Assembly (NCBI RefSeq): GCF_015477775.1
Contig: NZ_JADLQO010000004.1
Location: forward strand, 248,001 to 312,000
Source: Nocardia abscessus
Lineage (GTDB): Bacteria > Actinomycetota > Actinomycetes > Mycobacteriales > Mycobacteriaceae
DNA: 64,000 bases
Reading direction: 5' to 3'
Shown here: positions 25,296 through 33,308 of the stretch, in pieces
Numbering within the stretch: the stretch's first letter is position 1
Layout of the letters: each line of letters starts with the position of its first letter
The notes under the pieces: generated by a model
What the model was told of the DNA's origin: nothing
Databases searched by the model: none
Seen by the model: only the letters and a program-made list of their open reading frames with translations
Translations under genes and position numbers: made by a program

Positions 25296-26648
25296 TTATC
25301 GCGAGTTGTCACCGATGACCGGCGGCACCGTTCCGGGCAGGTCGTCGAGCCCGATGAGCTCATCGCCGTGTTCCTGAGTGATCAGGTAGTCCGGAATGCC
25401 CTTGCTGGTTTCGTCATCGGATTTGCCGCCGCGCGCACCGGGCGCCATGCCGCCCGGCATGCCGCTCATACCGGCGCGACCGGTCGAGGTACCCGTCCGC
25501 GCGGCAGCGGCCGCGGCCGCGTTGGGGGTGTTCGATGCGGCTCGCGGAGGCACCGAGACGCCCGGCGCACCCGGATTGGTGGGACTTCCGGGACTGCCCG
25601 GCGTGCCGAGATGCGGAGTTCCGGGAGTGCCCGGAGTACTCGGCGTTGTGCTGGGGGTAGGCGTTGTCGAGGAGGGCGTGGTCGAAGCTGGTGTAGTCGA
25701 AGCCGGTGTGGTCGAGTCCTGCGTAGTGGACGACGGGTCGGTACTGGTCGACTCCGGTGTTTCGGAGGTGGTATCCGAGGGCTGAGTGCTCGACGGGCTG
25801 GTCGGATTGTCAGTGCTGTTCGTATCAGCGGGATTCGAGCTGGGCGACGAAGATGTGCCCGACGGGTTCCCACTGCTCGTCCCCTGCGGAATTGTTCCGT
25901 TGTCGACCCCGCTCGGATTCGAGGTAGGGTTCGGACGGGGAATCACGGGAACGTTCGTATCGGACTCCATCACCACCGGGGCGTAGACGGTGCGCAGCAC
26001 CCGCAACGCCTCCGTCTTCGCGTTGTACTCGGCGACGTCATCGTTGCGCCATCCGCGCCCGGCCACCCAAGCGAGGGCGTTGTCTACTCCGCTGCGATGT
26101 TCCGGCGCATGCGGCACCAATTGCTTGGTGGGTTCCAACCCCGTCGACAACTCGGCCAACTTGCTACTGGTCAGCCGGGCGGCATTGGAGACCTGCGCAC
26201 CCTGGGCGGCGTAGTCGCCGACCGCACTCGCCGCAGCGTTACGCGCCTCGCCCCGCCACACACCGTCGTCGGTGGCTCGCGCCATCGCCTGCGTAAAAGT
26301 AGTCAACGAGGTCTGGTGCCGCTCGGCGATGGTGTTCCACGCCGTCACAAGGTCGCTGACCGCCTTCAGATCGATTTGATCGACTTTCTGACGCAACGTG
26401 GCGACATCGTGCCTCTCGAACTCATCCGCGTCGAGCACTTCCCTCGGCCGGAACTCGCCCTGGAAACCGACCCCGGCAGCCCGGCTGCGCACGCCGTCAC
26501 GCTGCTGGTTGTACCTGTCCTGCACAGCGGCCGGATCGACGTCGGGCTGCAACTCCTCACCAGAAATCCAGTTGGTGACATTGCGCAGCACAGTCGAACC
26601 CAGCTGCCCGTAGTCGGGAAATCCCAGACCGACGAAAGGATTACCCAT
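25296..26648 (-). CDS. PPE/WXG-like ESX substrate with Ser/Thr/Pro linker
   Basis: 450 residues. Residues about 1-185 are helical and resemble the PPE/WXG100 hairpin: VSDLVTAWNTIAERHQTSLTTFTQAM, then DGVWRGEARNAAASAVGDYAAQGAQVSNAA, a WxG-type turn. About 235-385 is a low-complexity Ser/Thr/Pro/Gly stretch with runs such as TTPASTTPASTTPSSTTP. The last 50 residues are conserved-looking (SKGIPDYLITQEHGDELIGLDDLPGTVPPVIGD). This ending is common in nocardial ESX-associated proteins. It lacks a signal peptide, as expected. Probably a secreted client of the neighbouring EspG. Confidence 0.7.
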   Translation of the reverse strand: MGNPFVGLGFPDYGQLGSTVLRNVTNWISGEELQPDVDPAAVQDRYNQQRDGVRSRAAGVGFQGEFRPREVLDADEFERHDVATLRQKVDQIDLKAVSDLVTAWNTIAERHQTSLTTFTQAMARATDDGVWRGEARNAAASAVGDYAAQGAQVSNAARLTSSKLAELSTGLEPTKQLVPHAPEHRSGVDNALAWVAGRGWRNDDVAEYNAKTEALRVLRTVYAPVVMESDTNVPVIPRPNPTSNPSGVDNGTIPQGTSSGNPSGTSSSPSSNPADTNSTDNPTSPSSTQPSDTTSETPESTSTDPSSTTQDSTTPASTTPASTTPSSTTPTPSTTPSTPGTPGTPHLGTPGSPGSPTNPGAPGVSVPPRAASNTPNAAAAAAARTGTSTGRAGMSGMPGGMAPGARGGKSDDETSKGIPDYLITQEHGDELIGLDDLPGTVPPVIGDNSR

Positions 26649-27031
26649 CAGCGCACCTGCTCAGTGGTACCCGCGATCTGCGTCGCGTTCTCGATGTCCT
26701 GCCCGGTGATGCGCTTGAAGGAGATCGCCATGACCTCGCGCATGTTCTTCACGGTCTCGATGTGTTCGAGGATGACCTGGTCGATCGAATTGGGGTCTCC
26801 CAAAGCCTGCTTCAGGAACTTCTTGGCCAGGTCGGCAGCCATTTCGAAATCACCGAAGCCGGAAACGTTTTGAGCATTTCCCGTCAACCTGCGCAATGAT
26901 TCGAGTTCGGCGATTCGTTTGTCACACGCTTTCGCGCAGAGGAATGCGGCGTTCTGGTCGTCGAGGTACAACTCTCCAGCATTGGCTTGGCCAGCGAGCC
27001 GACTCCAAACCGATGCGTCGTCTTCACTCAT
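26648..27031 (-). CDS. Small helical ESX-associated protein, copy 1
   Basis: 127 residues, mainly helical, no signal peptide. It begins with DDASVWSRLAGQANAGELYLD and ends EHIETVKNMREVMAISFKRITGQDIENATQI. The same family is encoded at 28835-29218; the last 45 residues and their DNA are almost identical between the two. Size and position resemble WXG100 partners, but no W-x-G turn is visible. It abuts the PPE-like gene, sharing one base, and follows the lipoprotein gene by 15 bp. Function unknown; a partner or chaperone in the ESX module is likely. Confidence 0.65.
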   Translation of the reverse strand: MSEDDASVWSRLAGQANAGELYLDDQNAAFLCAKACDKRIAELESLRRLTGNAQNVSGFGDFEMAADLAKKFLKQALGDPNSIDQVILEHIETVKNMREVMAISFKRITGQDIENATQIAGTTEQVR

Positions 27032-27046
27032 GCGTTCCCTCCCTGA

Positions 27047-27577
27047 TCAACGCGGTAGTGCGGGCACGATAGACTCGCCGACGCGATACAGGACCATGCA
27101 CGGATCCTCGAGATCGTCCCGACCTGCCCGGCCCTGAACCCTCAATTGCGCGACGCCCTGCGCCGCCGGGAACAAGACGTCGCAATCAAGATTCTTGGAT
27201 GCGCCCTCGACCCTGAATTGCCGACCTTGACGGCCTGCAACCGTGACGTCCTGAAAGTCGACGTTCCCCGGCTTCCGTTCGAACTCCGACACGGTGCGTC
27301 TGGTTGAGAACACCGTGATGAAGTACTTGGGTCCGTCCCACGTACAGATCTCCCAACCGGACTGATGCACTCCGGCGATGCCAGACTCCTCAGTTTTCGG
27401 ATCGACGCCCGCCGCTCGCAGCGCATCATCAGAGATTCCTGTGCACGGATCGAACAGAGGCTGTGCCGCAGTGGTGCTGGATCCCGTCGTGGGCGATCCG
27501 TTCGTGGTGTCCCCACACCCGACAACTCCGGTCGCCAACGCACCGACGAGCAGCCCCAACATGATTCGACGACTCAT
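27047..27577 (-). CDS. DUF3558-like lipoprotein, copy 1
   Basis: 176 residues. Lipoprotein signal MSRRIMLGLLVGALATGVVGC with lipobox VVGC. The mature part starts with a Thr/Ser linker, then LFDPCTGISDDALRAAGVDPKTEE and GWEICTWDG, typical of the DUF3558 family of actinobacterial lipoproteins, several of which are encoded with ESX genes. Paired Cys residues (PCTG, EICTW, LDCDVLF, DPCMVLY) suggest disulfides. A paralogue of exactly the same length lies at 29256-29786. The ATG at 27577 is preferred over the GTG six bases upstream because it gives that equal length. Confidence 0.75.
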   Translation of the reverse strand: MSRRIMLGLLVGALATGVVGCGDTTNGSPTTGSSTTAAQPLFDPCTGISDDALRAAGVDPKTEESGIAGVHQSGWEICTWDGPKYFITVFSTRRTVSEFERKPGNVDFQDVTVAGRQGRQFRVEGASKNLDCDVLFPAAQGVAQLRVQGRAGRDDLEDPCMVLYRVGESIVPALPR

Positions 27578-27716
27578 CCCCACCCTCTCGAACCGCGACG
27601 ATTCAGGTTCGCCAACAGTAGCAGACGACCAACTGGTGAGCCCTGCCCGCGCTAAGGTGGCCTGAGGGTTCCGCAGGACGCGGCCGACAGCCAGCCGAAC
27701 GGTGCCGGCCGGGGCC

Positions 27717-27914
27717 TCACGGCGTCGAGATCAGAGGGTTTAGAGCCGCATCCAACTGGTGCCTCATCCAGATAGGTTGTTGCGGTATCCGAGTGTCGCG
27801 TTGCTCGTTGGGTTTCGGTGCGTCCTGATCCGAAACCGGGTTGCCTCGAGTGGCGCAGCCAGCAGCGGTGAAGCCCGCCCCCACCCCAAGTGCGCAGGCT
27901 GTGGTCGCGGTCAG
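27717..27914 (-). CDS. Possible small lipoprotein, overlapping the gene before it
   Basis: About 65 residues: a short signal-like stretch TATTACALGVGAGFTAAGC with a lipobox-like TAAGC, then a polar tail NPVSDQDAPKPNEQRDT and WMRHQLDAALNPLI. The only start that fits the overlap is CTG at 27914 in CTGA with the stop of the upstream secreted-protein gene; GTG at 27959 is an alternative. No good ribosome site is seen. It may be real because the lipobox is well formed, but evidence is thin. Confidence 0.35.
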   Translation of the reverse strand: MTATTACALGVGAGFTAAGCATRGNPVSDQDAPKPNEQRDTRIPQQPIWMRHQLDAALNPLISTP

Positions 27915-28636
27915 CCGTAGGGAGGCGGGTAGCGGTTGTAGGGGTAGCCACTCGGGCACAAGAAGTGCGAGCAGCCTGTGGAGTCCCCGTTTGCGACAAC
28001 CGCTCTGCTGTACGGGGGACACTGGGGCCCATTAGTCGGGATGTCTTGCCCGACAAAGAGGCCGACGACCGTCCCACCACCGAACTCAGTGAGTTGGCTG
28101 AATCGAATCGGAAAGTTCCCTTGGAAGGCCCGATCCCACGGAATAGCCGGTATTGTCCGCGTTCCGGTCCACTCCCACGGAACCTCGCCAATGAATTGCT
28201 GTTGGATGTTGACGAAGATAAACCGAACTCCTGAGAACGGGGAAAGTGCACCAGGCGGGTCGGGCACCGGCTCCCACGAAAAACGCCATGGGCCGTTGTA
28301 GATCATGGCGGCGACATCCGGCCCGGAAGGCTGCGCGTTGATCTCGAACGCTGCCACCGGATTCACACACTCCGGTGGCCAGGTCCCAGCGTAGTCTATG
28401 GCGCGATTTACCTTGCTCAGTGGCAGGTCTATGTCCCCATAACGCGCGACCCACTGCTTCGCAGCGTCCAATGCGGAGCCGTCTGCTGGATTGCCGCGCG
28501 CTTCCACTCGAGCGAGAATTCCGGCGAGGGTTGTCGGCTCCGGCGGTTGTGCGACGCCACCCGGTGAACCGGTAATGGACGCCCCGACCATCAGGACTGA
28601 GGCGATCACCCCCCAACAGCGACTGTGCAATAGCAT
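27911..28636 (-). CDS. Secreted protein of unknown function
   Basis: 241 residues. The N-terminus is a signal peptide (to about GGVAQ, residue 30). The mature protein contains VEARGNPADGSALDAAKQWVARYGDID, then a likely beta-rich part with AAMIYNGPWRFSWEPVP and FIFVNIQQQFIGEVPWEWTGTRTIPAIPWDRAFQGN, and ends CPPYSRAVVANGDSTGCSHFLCPSGYPYNRYPPPYG. Five cysteines suggest disulfides. No family recognised. The ATG at 28636 has AGGGGGTGG five bases ahead. It lies between the two lipoprotein/helical modules and is downstream of copy 2. Confidence 0.7.
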   Translation of the reverse strand: MLLHSRCWGVIASVLMVGASITGSPGGVAQPPEPTTLAGILARVEARGNPADGSALDAAKQWVARYGDIDLPLSKVNRAIDYAGTWPPECVNPVAAFEINAQPSGPDVAAMIYNGPWRFSWEPVPDPPGALSPFSGVRFIFVNIQQQFIGEVPWEWTGTRTIPAIPWDRAFQGNFPIRFSQLTEFGGGTVVGLFVGQDIPTNGPQCPPYSRAVVANGDSTGCSHFLCPSGYPYNRYPPPYG

Positions 28637-28834
28637 TCCAACCACCCCCTGGAAGCAAACTATCAGTTAACTACCATTAGACGCCTGGCGTCAGCCCCAC
28701 GCAACCAACGAGTTGGACACGTAAACAGCTCCGTAGGATTTCGGTTCGGCTACCGCCGTTTCAAGCAACGTACGGTAGAAGGCTCAGCCGCCACTTGGAT
28801 TCGCCATCTCCCCTACTGATGCGTCAGCGAATGT

Positions 28835-29218
28835 TCAGCCAACCTGATCGGTGGTACTCGCGATCTGCGTCGCGTTCTCGATGTCCTGCCCGGTGATGCG
28901 CTTGAAGGAGATCGCCATGACCTCGCGCATGTTCTTCACGGTCTCGATGTGTTCGAGTATGATCTGATCGATCGAATTCGGATCGCCAGTGGCCTGCCTC
29001 AGGAACTTGCCCACGAGTCGGTCCGCCATGGCAAAATCACCGAAGCCAGAGACATTTTGGGCGTCAAAGGTTGAGCGAGCGATCTGCTGCAGATCGAGAA
29101 GGCGCTGATCACAGGCCTTCGCACAGTCGTATGCAGCTTTCTCGTCATCTAGGTATAGTTCGCCCGCGCGCGCCTGGCCTGCAAGGCGACTCCACAAATC
29201 CGCGTCGTTCTCACCCAT
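28835..29218 (-). CDS. Small helical ESX-associated protein, copy 2
   Basis: 127 residues, paralogue of the product of 26648-27031 with the same length. The N-terminal half has diverged (NDADLWSRLAGQARAGELYLDDEKAAYDCAKACDQRL), whereas from NVSGFGDF onward the two are nearly the same, ending FKRITGQDIENATQIASTTDQVG. DNA identity in the shared end is so high that gene conversion or a recent partial duplication is likely. It follows the second lipoprotein gene by 37 bp. What lies after it (28636 downward) differs from copy 1. Confidence 0.65.
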   Translation of the reverse strand: MGENDADLWSRLAGQARAGELYLDDEKAAYDCAKACDQRLLDLQQIARSTFDAQNVSGFGDFAMADRLVGKFLRQATGDPNSIDQIILEHIETVKNMREVMAISFKRITGQDIENATQIASTTDQVG

Positions 29219-29255
29219 ATAATCCCTCCCTGGTCAAGACGTACCCTCCCCCTGG

Positions 29256-29786
29256 TCACCGCGGGAATGTAGGCACGATTGACGTACCAACCCGGTATAG
29301 AACCGTGCACGGGTCTTCGAGACCGTCCACGCCAGCCCGGTTCAGGATCCTGAGTTGCACGACTCCCTGCGAGGCAGGAAACAGTACGTCGCAACCAAGG
29401 TTCTTCGATGCGCCCGCGACTCGGAACTGCCGACCTTGACGGCCCGCAACCGTGACATCTTGGAACTCGATATTTCCGGGTTTGCGCTCGAACTCCGCCA
29501 CAGTACGGCCTGTCGAAAAAACTGTGATGAAGTACTGGGGCCCATCCCAACCGCAGATTTCCCAGCCTGACTGAGGTACACCGGCGATACCGGCTTCCTC
29601 GGTTTTCGGTTCAACCCCTGCCGCCCGCAACACTTCATCGGGAATCCCCGTGCACGGGTTAAAAAGTGTCTGTGCCGCAGGAGTGCTGGAACCCGTCGTG
29701 GGCGAACCGTTCGTGGTGTCCCCACATCCGACGGCTCCGGTCGCCAACGCACCGACGAGCAGTGTCAACATGATTCGACGACTCAT
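29256..29786 (-). CDS. DUF3558-like lipoprotein, copy 2
   Basis: 176 residues, same length and order of features as copy 1: MSRRIMLTLLVGALATGAVGC with lipobox AVGC, Thr/Ser linker, LFNPCTGIPDEVLRAAGVEPKTEE, GWEICGWDGPQYFITVFST, and the closing EDPCTVLYRVGTSIVP. It is probably attached to the outer face of the cytoplasmic membrane or exported to the envelope. The frame opens at 29831, but the ATG at 29786 begins the signal peptide as in copy 1. First gene of the second module. Confidence 0.75.
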   Translation of the reverse strand: MSRRIMLTLLVGALATGAVGCGDTTNGSPTTGSSTPAAQTLFNPCTGIPDEVLRAAGVEPKTEEAGIAGVPQSGWEICGWDGPQYFITVFSTGRTVAEFERKPGNIEFQDVTVAGRQGRQFRVAGASKNLGCDVLFPASQGVVQLRILNRAGVDGLEDPCTVLYRVGTSIVPTFPR

Positions 29787-30012
29787 CCCCACCCTCTCGA
29801 CCCTGTGACGACGACTCAGGTGCGCCAACACTCGCAGAAGAGGTGGCGGTATCCGTCTGGTGGCGGGCGGGCCGCTGTTCGGTGGTGCGTGGGGCTTATG
29901 TGTTGTGCTGTGGGAGGTTTGGGGGTGCGGCTAGGGTGGCAGTGCGGTAACGAACTGAACGAGGGCTAGGACATACGACTGAGTTCGTCGGATGATCAAA
30001 GGAGCTGTAATC

Positions 30013-30432
30013 ATGAAGTTCGGCAAGATCGCGGCCGGTGTGGTGCTCGCCGCCGCAGCTGTCTCTGTTGCTCCCGCCGTTGCCTCTGCTGATGATCCCG
30101 AGTTTCCGCGCAACGGCGTTATCCCGGTTGGGACTTATCACATCGGACGTGGACCCTCCAATATCGTTGGGTCGCCTATCGAGAACTGCGACCTGCAAGT
30201 TTTTCCGGATGGGCGGTCGGTGGTGCTGGTCTGTGGGACCTCGAGCCGGGGCGGGCATCAGACGCCGGTCGGCCCGGACGAGACCTACGTGACGTTCGAC
30301 TACGTCCCCTTCGGGCTCGACCTGCGGGACATCGACCCCCGGCAGGGGCTCTGGACCGGAACGGTGAACATCGCCGGAACCCCGATCATCGCCCCGTACC
30401 CGCTGGCATCAGTCTGGCTCAGCCGTCGGTGA
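30013..30432 (+). CDS. Small secreted protein
   Basis: 139 residues. The signal peptide is clear (MKFGKIAAGVVLAAAAVSVAPAVASA, cleavage after ASA). The mature part, about 112 residues, contains NGVIPVGTYHIGRGPSNIVG, two cysteines (ENCDLQVF and VLVCGTSS) and a closing strand-rich segment. No family recognised. AAAGGAG lies eight bases before the ATG at 30013, so the upstream ATG-like codons are not used. Convergent with the DUF397 gene. Confidence 0.72.
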   Translation: MKFGKIAAGVVLAAAAVSVAPAVASADDPEFPRNGVIPVGTYHIGRGPSNIVGSPIENCDLQVFPDGRSVVLVCGTSSRGGHQTPVGPDETYVTFDYVPFGLDLRDIDPRQGLWTGTVNIAGTPIIAPYPLASVWLSRR

Positions 30433-30543
30433 GCTAGACGCCCTGTGATGCGCGGTCCGCGGGACTTCCGTGGTGCCGAGGCGGCGCAGCCCGGCCTCGG
30501 CCGTGAAGTCCTGAGTCCGGGCCGTCTGTCGGCTACCGCGATT

Positions 30544-30759
30544 TCACAGATCAGAATGCAGGTCGAACCCGCCATCCATGACGCACGCGGTGAAGGCGTC
30601 CCATTGGCCCGGCGTGAAGATCAACGCCGGGCCGGTCGGGTTCTTCGAATCGCGGACACCGACCCGATCTGCATCGAGCCACGCCACTTCCACACAAGAT
30701 TCGCCGTCGCCACTGTGCCGCGACTTGAACCAGTGGACGCCGAACTTCTCTACGGTCAC
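30544..30759 (-). CDS. DUF397 protein
   Basis: 71 residues of the DUF397 family: WFKSRHSGDGESCVEVAWLDADRVGVRDSKNPTGPALIFTPGQWDAF. Such proteins are found mainly in actinobacteria, usually next to an XRE/DUF5753 regulator, and are proposed partners of it (the BldB/WhiJ-type systems in Streptomyces). The GTG at 30759 overlaps the regulator stop as GTGA and has GGAGG eight bases ahead; a GTG at 30774 is in frame but less well placed. Coupled translation implies a fixed ratio of the two. Confidence 0.88.
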   Translation of the reverse strand: MTVEKFGVHWFKSRHSGDGESCVEVAWLDADRVGVRDSKNPTGPALIFTPGQWDAFTACVMDGGFDLHSDL

Positions 30760-31631
30760 TGCTGGTACCTCCACGCTAGGTTCCTCAGCAGATCTCGTGA
30801 TGCTTGTTCTCCGAGTGCGCCCCGCCGCAGGTCTTCGTGGAAACCTCGATACCGCTGTACATCAGCGGGTTCCTCGAAAATCATCGTTCCTATCGCTCCT
30901 TCGGTATAAACAACAGATGGCTCGTCACGCGGGAAGTCGAGGATGATGTAGGGCGGGATCGCCAAACCGGCTGGGAACCCCGCGCTGAACGGAACGACGC
31001 GAATCGACACGTTGTCGCGCGTCCCTATGTCGGCCAGATGGCGGAGCTGGCATGACATATCGCGGTCAGATCCGACAACAGTGCGCAACACCGTCTCGTG
31101 CAGCAGAAATTCGGCGGGCAACGGCTTGTGTCGGCGCGTCAGGATCGTCTGCCTTCTCATCCGGAGTGCAACACGCTGCTCCACTTCCTCAGGCGTGTTG
31201 GGCGGGGGAGCCGCAGTGACCACTCCCGCGTAGTCCGCAGTTTGCAGCAGCCCTGGTACTACCAGTGACTGGTAGACGTGGAACCCGGTAGCCACGCCCT
31301 CCAATTGCAGATATGTGTTGAGCCCGGGTCGTACCAGATCCCGGAAGTCCTCCCACCAGGGCTTCATACGCGTCTGCTCGGCGAGCGATTTCAGATATTC
31401 GGTCCGTTCTTCCGGCAGCCCGTAGTACTCGCAGATGAACTCGACATCCCGGACTTTGACCTTCTCGTTCTGCCCCAGCTCGAGCCGCCCCAACGAGGAT
31501 CGACTGATCTCCAGGACTTCGGCTACCTGCTCGAGGGTGTAGCCGTTGGCCTGGCGCGCGTCGCGCAGTGCGCGGCCCAGCTGGCGACGCGGCAGCGTCG
31601 TCCGGCTGATGTCCGACTTGGTACCCACCAT
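30756..31631 (-). CDS. XRE regulator with DUF5753 domain
   Basis: 291 residues. Helix-turn-helix at about 14-70: LGRALRDARQANGYTLEQVAEVLEISRSSLGRLELGQ. The rest is the DUF5753 domain with the usual YLQLEGVATGFHVYQSLVVPGLLQTADYA, RMRRQTIL, FLLHETVLRTVVG, RVVPFSAG and VVYTEGAIGTMIFEE. These WhiJ-like regulators control development, antibiotic production or stress in actinobacteria. The ATG at 31631 is used; GGGGAG lies 11 bases upstream. Divergent from the pair of unknown genes at 31793-33264, its likeliest target. Confidence 0.88.
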   Translation of the reverse strand: MVGTKSDISRTTLPRRQLGRALRDARQANGYTLEQVAEVLEISRSSLGRLELGQNEKVKVRDVEFICEYYGLPEERTEYLKSLAEQTRMKPWWEDFRDLVRPGLNTYLQLEGVATGFHVYQSLVVPGLLQTADYAGVVTAAPPPNTPEEVEQRVALRMRRQTILTRRHKPLPAEFLLHETVLRTVVGSDRDMSCQLRHLADIGTRDNVSIRVVPFSAGFPAGLAIPPYIILDFPRDEPSVVYTEGAIGTMIFEEPADVQRYRGFHEDLRRGALGEQASRDLLRNLAWRYQQ

Positions 31632-31792
31632 TCCGCTGTGTACTCCCCTGCTTTCCCACGGTGTGACCTGGTTTTCCCACGGCGAGAATCGACATGCGCC
31701 CAACTCGGGAGACGTTCAGCGCAGACGCACCGGTTGCTCGGCTCCGGCCGTTTCGAGCCTCCCGTCGTGGGCACGCTCCGCAGCATATGCAC

Positions 31793-32230
31793 ATGGCCGA
31801 AGAACACGGAACAGAACTCGAATTCGTAACGAACTGTGCGGCAGGGGAAGGAAATACGCGCGGCCCGGCGAGTAACGACACTCGGTCGAGCAGTCACGGG
31901 TGTCGCGGAACGACGGATGCTCTGCTCGTTCTGCCCGACGTCTGCCGTCCCGCCGGCGTGCGACTGGCACACGAGCAGATGCAAGTTCACCTGACCTGCC
32001 GGATCGAGCGGTGCGCGTGGAAGGCGGCGGCATACCGCACGCTGGTGTCCACGGGACGGCTGACGCCGCAGGCGGTGACCCACCGTGAACGCGACGCCGC
32101 GCGTGGCATGCGGTTCCCGTCACATGACGAGTTCGGTAGCACCCACCCGGACCTCGACGTGCCCAGGCTTCAGAAAGTGCTGGAGGGACTTTCGGCGCTG
32201 ACGGCGTCAACGGAACTGCTGCTGGGGTGA
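31793..32230 (+). CDS. Hypothetical protein, first of a coupled pair
   Basis: About 145 residues, no family recognised. Visible features are DALLVLPDVCRPAGVRLAHEQ, TCRIERCAWKAAAYRTLV, RLTPQAVTHRERDAARGMRF and the end LQKVLEGLSALTASTELLLG. Five or six cysteines in the first 85 residues could bind metal, but the spacing is irregular. The frame is open from 31694; ATG at 31793 is an assumed start and no good ribosome site is visible, so the N-terminus is uncertain. Its stop overlaps the next start (GTGA). Confidence 0.5.
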   Translation: MAEEHGTELEFVTNCAAGEGNTRGPASNDTRSSSHGCRGTTDALLVLPDVCRPAGVRLAHEQMQVHLTCRIERCAWKAAAYRTLVSTGRLTPQAVTHRERDAARGMRFPSHDEFGSTHPDLDVPRLQKVLEGLSALTASTELLLG

Positions 32231-33264
32231 CGGGCTTGCATCGAACCACGATCGGAGCCGTGCAGGCCGGCTGGCGGGTGGTGGGAAGTCGCATCGAAAT
32301 CGTCTTCTTACGCGACGCCGCCGATCCCACGCCCGCCTATCGGCTGCGCAACAACGGCGATATCGTGCCGATTCCGTTGGGACAGAACGGGTTCATCGCG
32401 TTCGACGAACGCGCCCTTCCGGATCTGGCGCAGGTTCGCGAATGGTTCCCACGCCACTTCCGGCTATGGGACGCGGTGCGCGCCCAGTTCTGGGAGGTGT
32501 TGCTGCCCGCACGCGGGGCACGCACCACGGATCTTTCCGCCCGCCCCACATCGATCACCGCACGAGTGAATTCACCTGACCGCACCCACGGCGTGTACAG
32601 GCGACAACCGAAGAGGGAAATGTCCAAGCGACGCAATCGACCGCGGCACGAGTCTCGGAAGCCGACCGACTCCACCATTCGATATCCACCGCGCGCGACG
32701 ATCGACGCGATACTCACGGCGATGATGGCCGAACGCCGCGCAGATGCCGCCGACGCCGACACCATTCACTTCTGGGGATTCGCCCGCGCCGAGAACTCCG
32801 CCGCGCAGGACGCGGCCCACACCCCGATAGTTCTCGATCCCCACGCCGAACGCTCCCCCGTCCTGGATTCGGCCGAATGGCTGATCCGGAGATTCGCGGG
32901 CCGCATGTGGGGGTTCGGGCTCGCCTACCTGACGGTGGGCGAGATGTTCACCGGATCCGAGGGCGTCCCCCGGGACGCGATACAGGCCGCGGCGGCGGGC
33001 CGCATGAGCGAACGCGTCACAGCCGACACCATGTGCGCGGCAACGATCTTCGATGCCCGAGGACGCGCCTACACCGCACTGACGTACGTCCACCTGCCCG
33101 AACTCGGAGCGACGCCCACTCGGGTGAAGGACACCCGCCGATCCATCGACTCCTGGATCGCCCTGTTCGACCGGCGTGCGGTCGCAGCGCACGTGTGGGC
33201 GGCGGCGATAACACTGGATCCGCACGCGAACCACGCCGCCATAGCTCGACTACGGTCGCGCTGA
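32227..33264 (+). CDS. Hypothetical protein, second of a coupled pair
   Basis: 345 residues, no family recognised. Two parts: residues 1-95 (VQAGWRVVGSRIEIVFLRDA, then YRLRNNGDIVPIPLGQNGFIAFDERALPDLAQVREWFPRHFRLW) and, after a basic linker with KREMSKRRNRPRHESRKP, a C-terminal part from about 145 with IHFWGFARAENSAAQDAA, HAERSPVLDSAEWLIRRFAG and DTRRSIDSWIALFDRRAVAAHVWAAA. There is no signal peptide or membrane segment. The GTG at 32227 overlaps the stop of the first gene. An internal ATG in the linker could also start a second product. Confidence 0.5.
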   Translation: MTGLHRTTIGAVQAGWRVVGSRIEIVFLRDAADPTPAYRLRNNGDIVPIPLGQNGFIAFDERALPDLAQVREWFPRHFRLWDAVRAQFWEVLLPARGARTTDLSARPTSITARVNSPDRTHGVYRRQPKREMSKRRNRPRHESRKPTDSTIRYPPRATIDAILTAMMAERRADAADADTIHFWGFARAENSAAQDAAHTPIVLDPHAERSPVLDSAEWLIRRFAGRMWGFGLAYLTVGEMFTGSEGVPRDAIQAAAAGRMSERVTADTMCAATIFDARGRAYTALTYVHLPELGATPTRVKDTRRSIDSWIALFDRRAVAAHVWAAAITLDPHANHAAIARLRSR

Positions 33265-33308
33265 AGCCTCCGGTCCCGGATTGATGGTCCGATGCCGCGG
33301 GGGAACCG

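Noticed and set aside
25650..25850. Repeated GTGGTCGAAGCTGG-type pattern as a CRISPR or minisatellite array
   Set aside because: It encodes the TTPASTTPAS linker of the PPE-like protein; spacing and unit vary, with no unique spacers.
27365..28301. Several plus-strand frames across the lipoprotein and secreted-protein genes
   Set aside because: They have no ribosome sites or motifs and lie opposite genes with signal peptides and lipoboxes.
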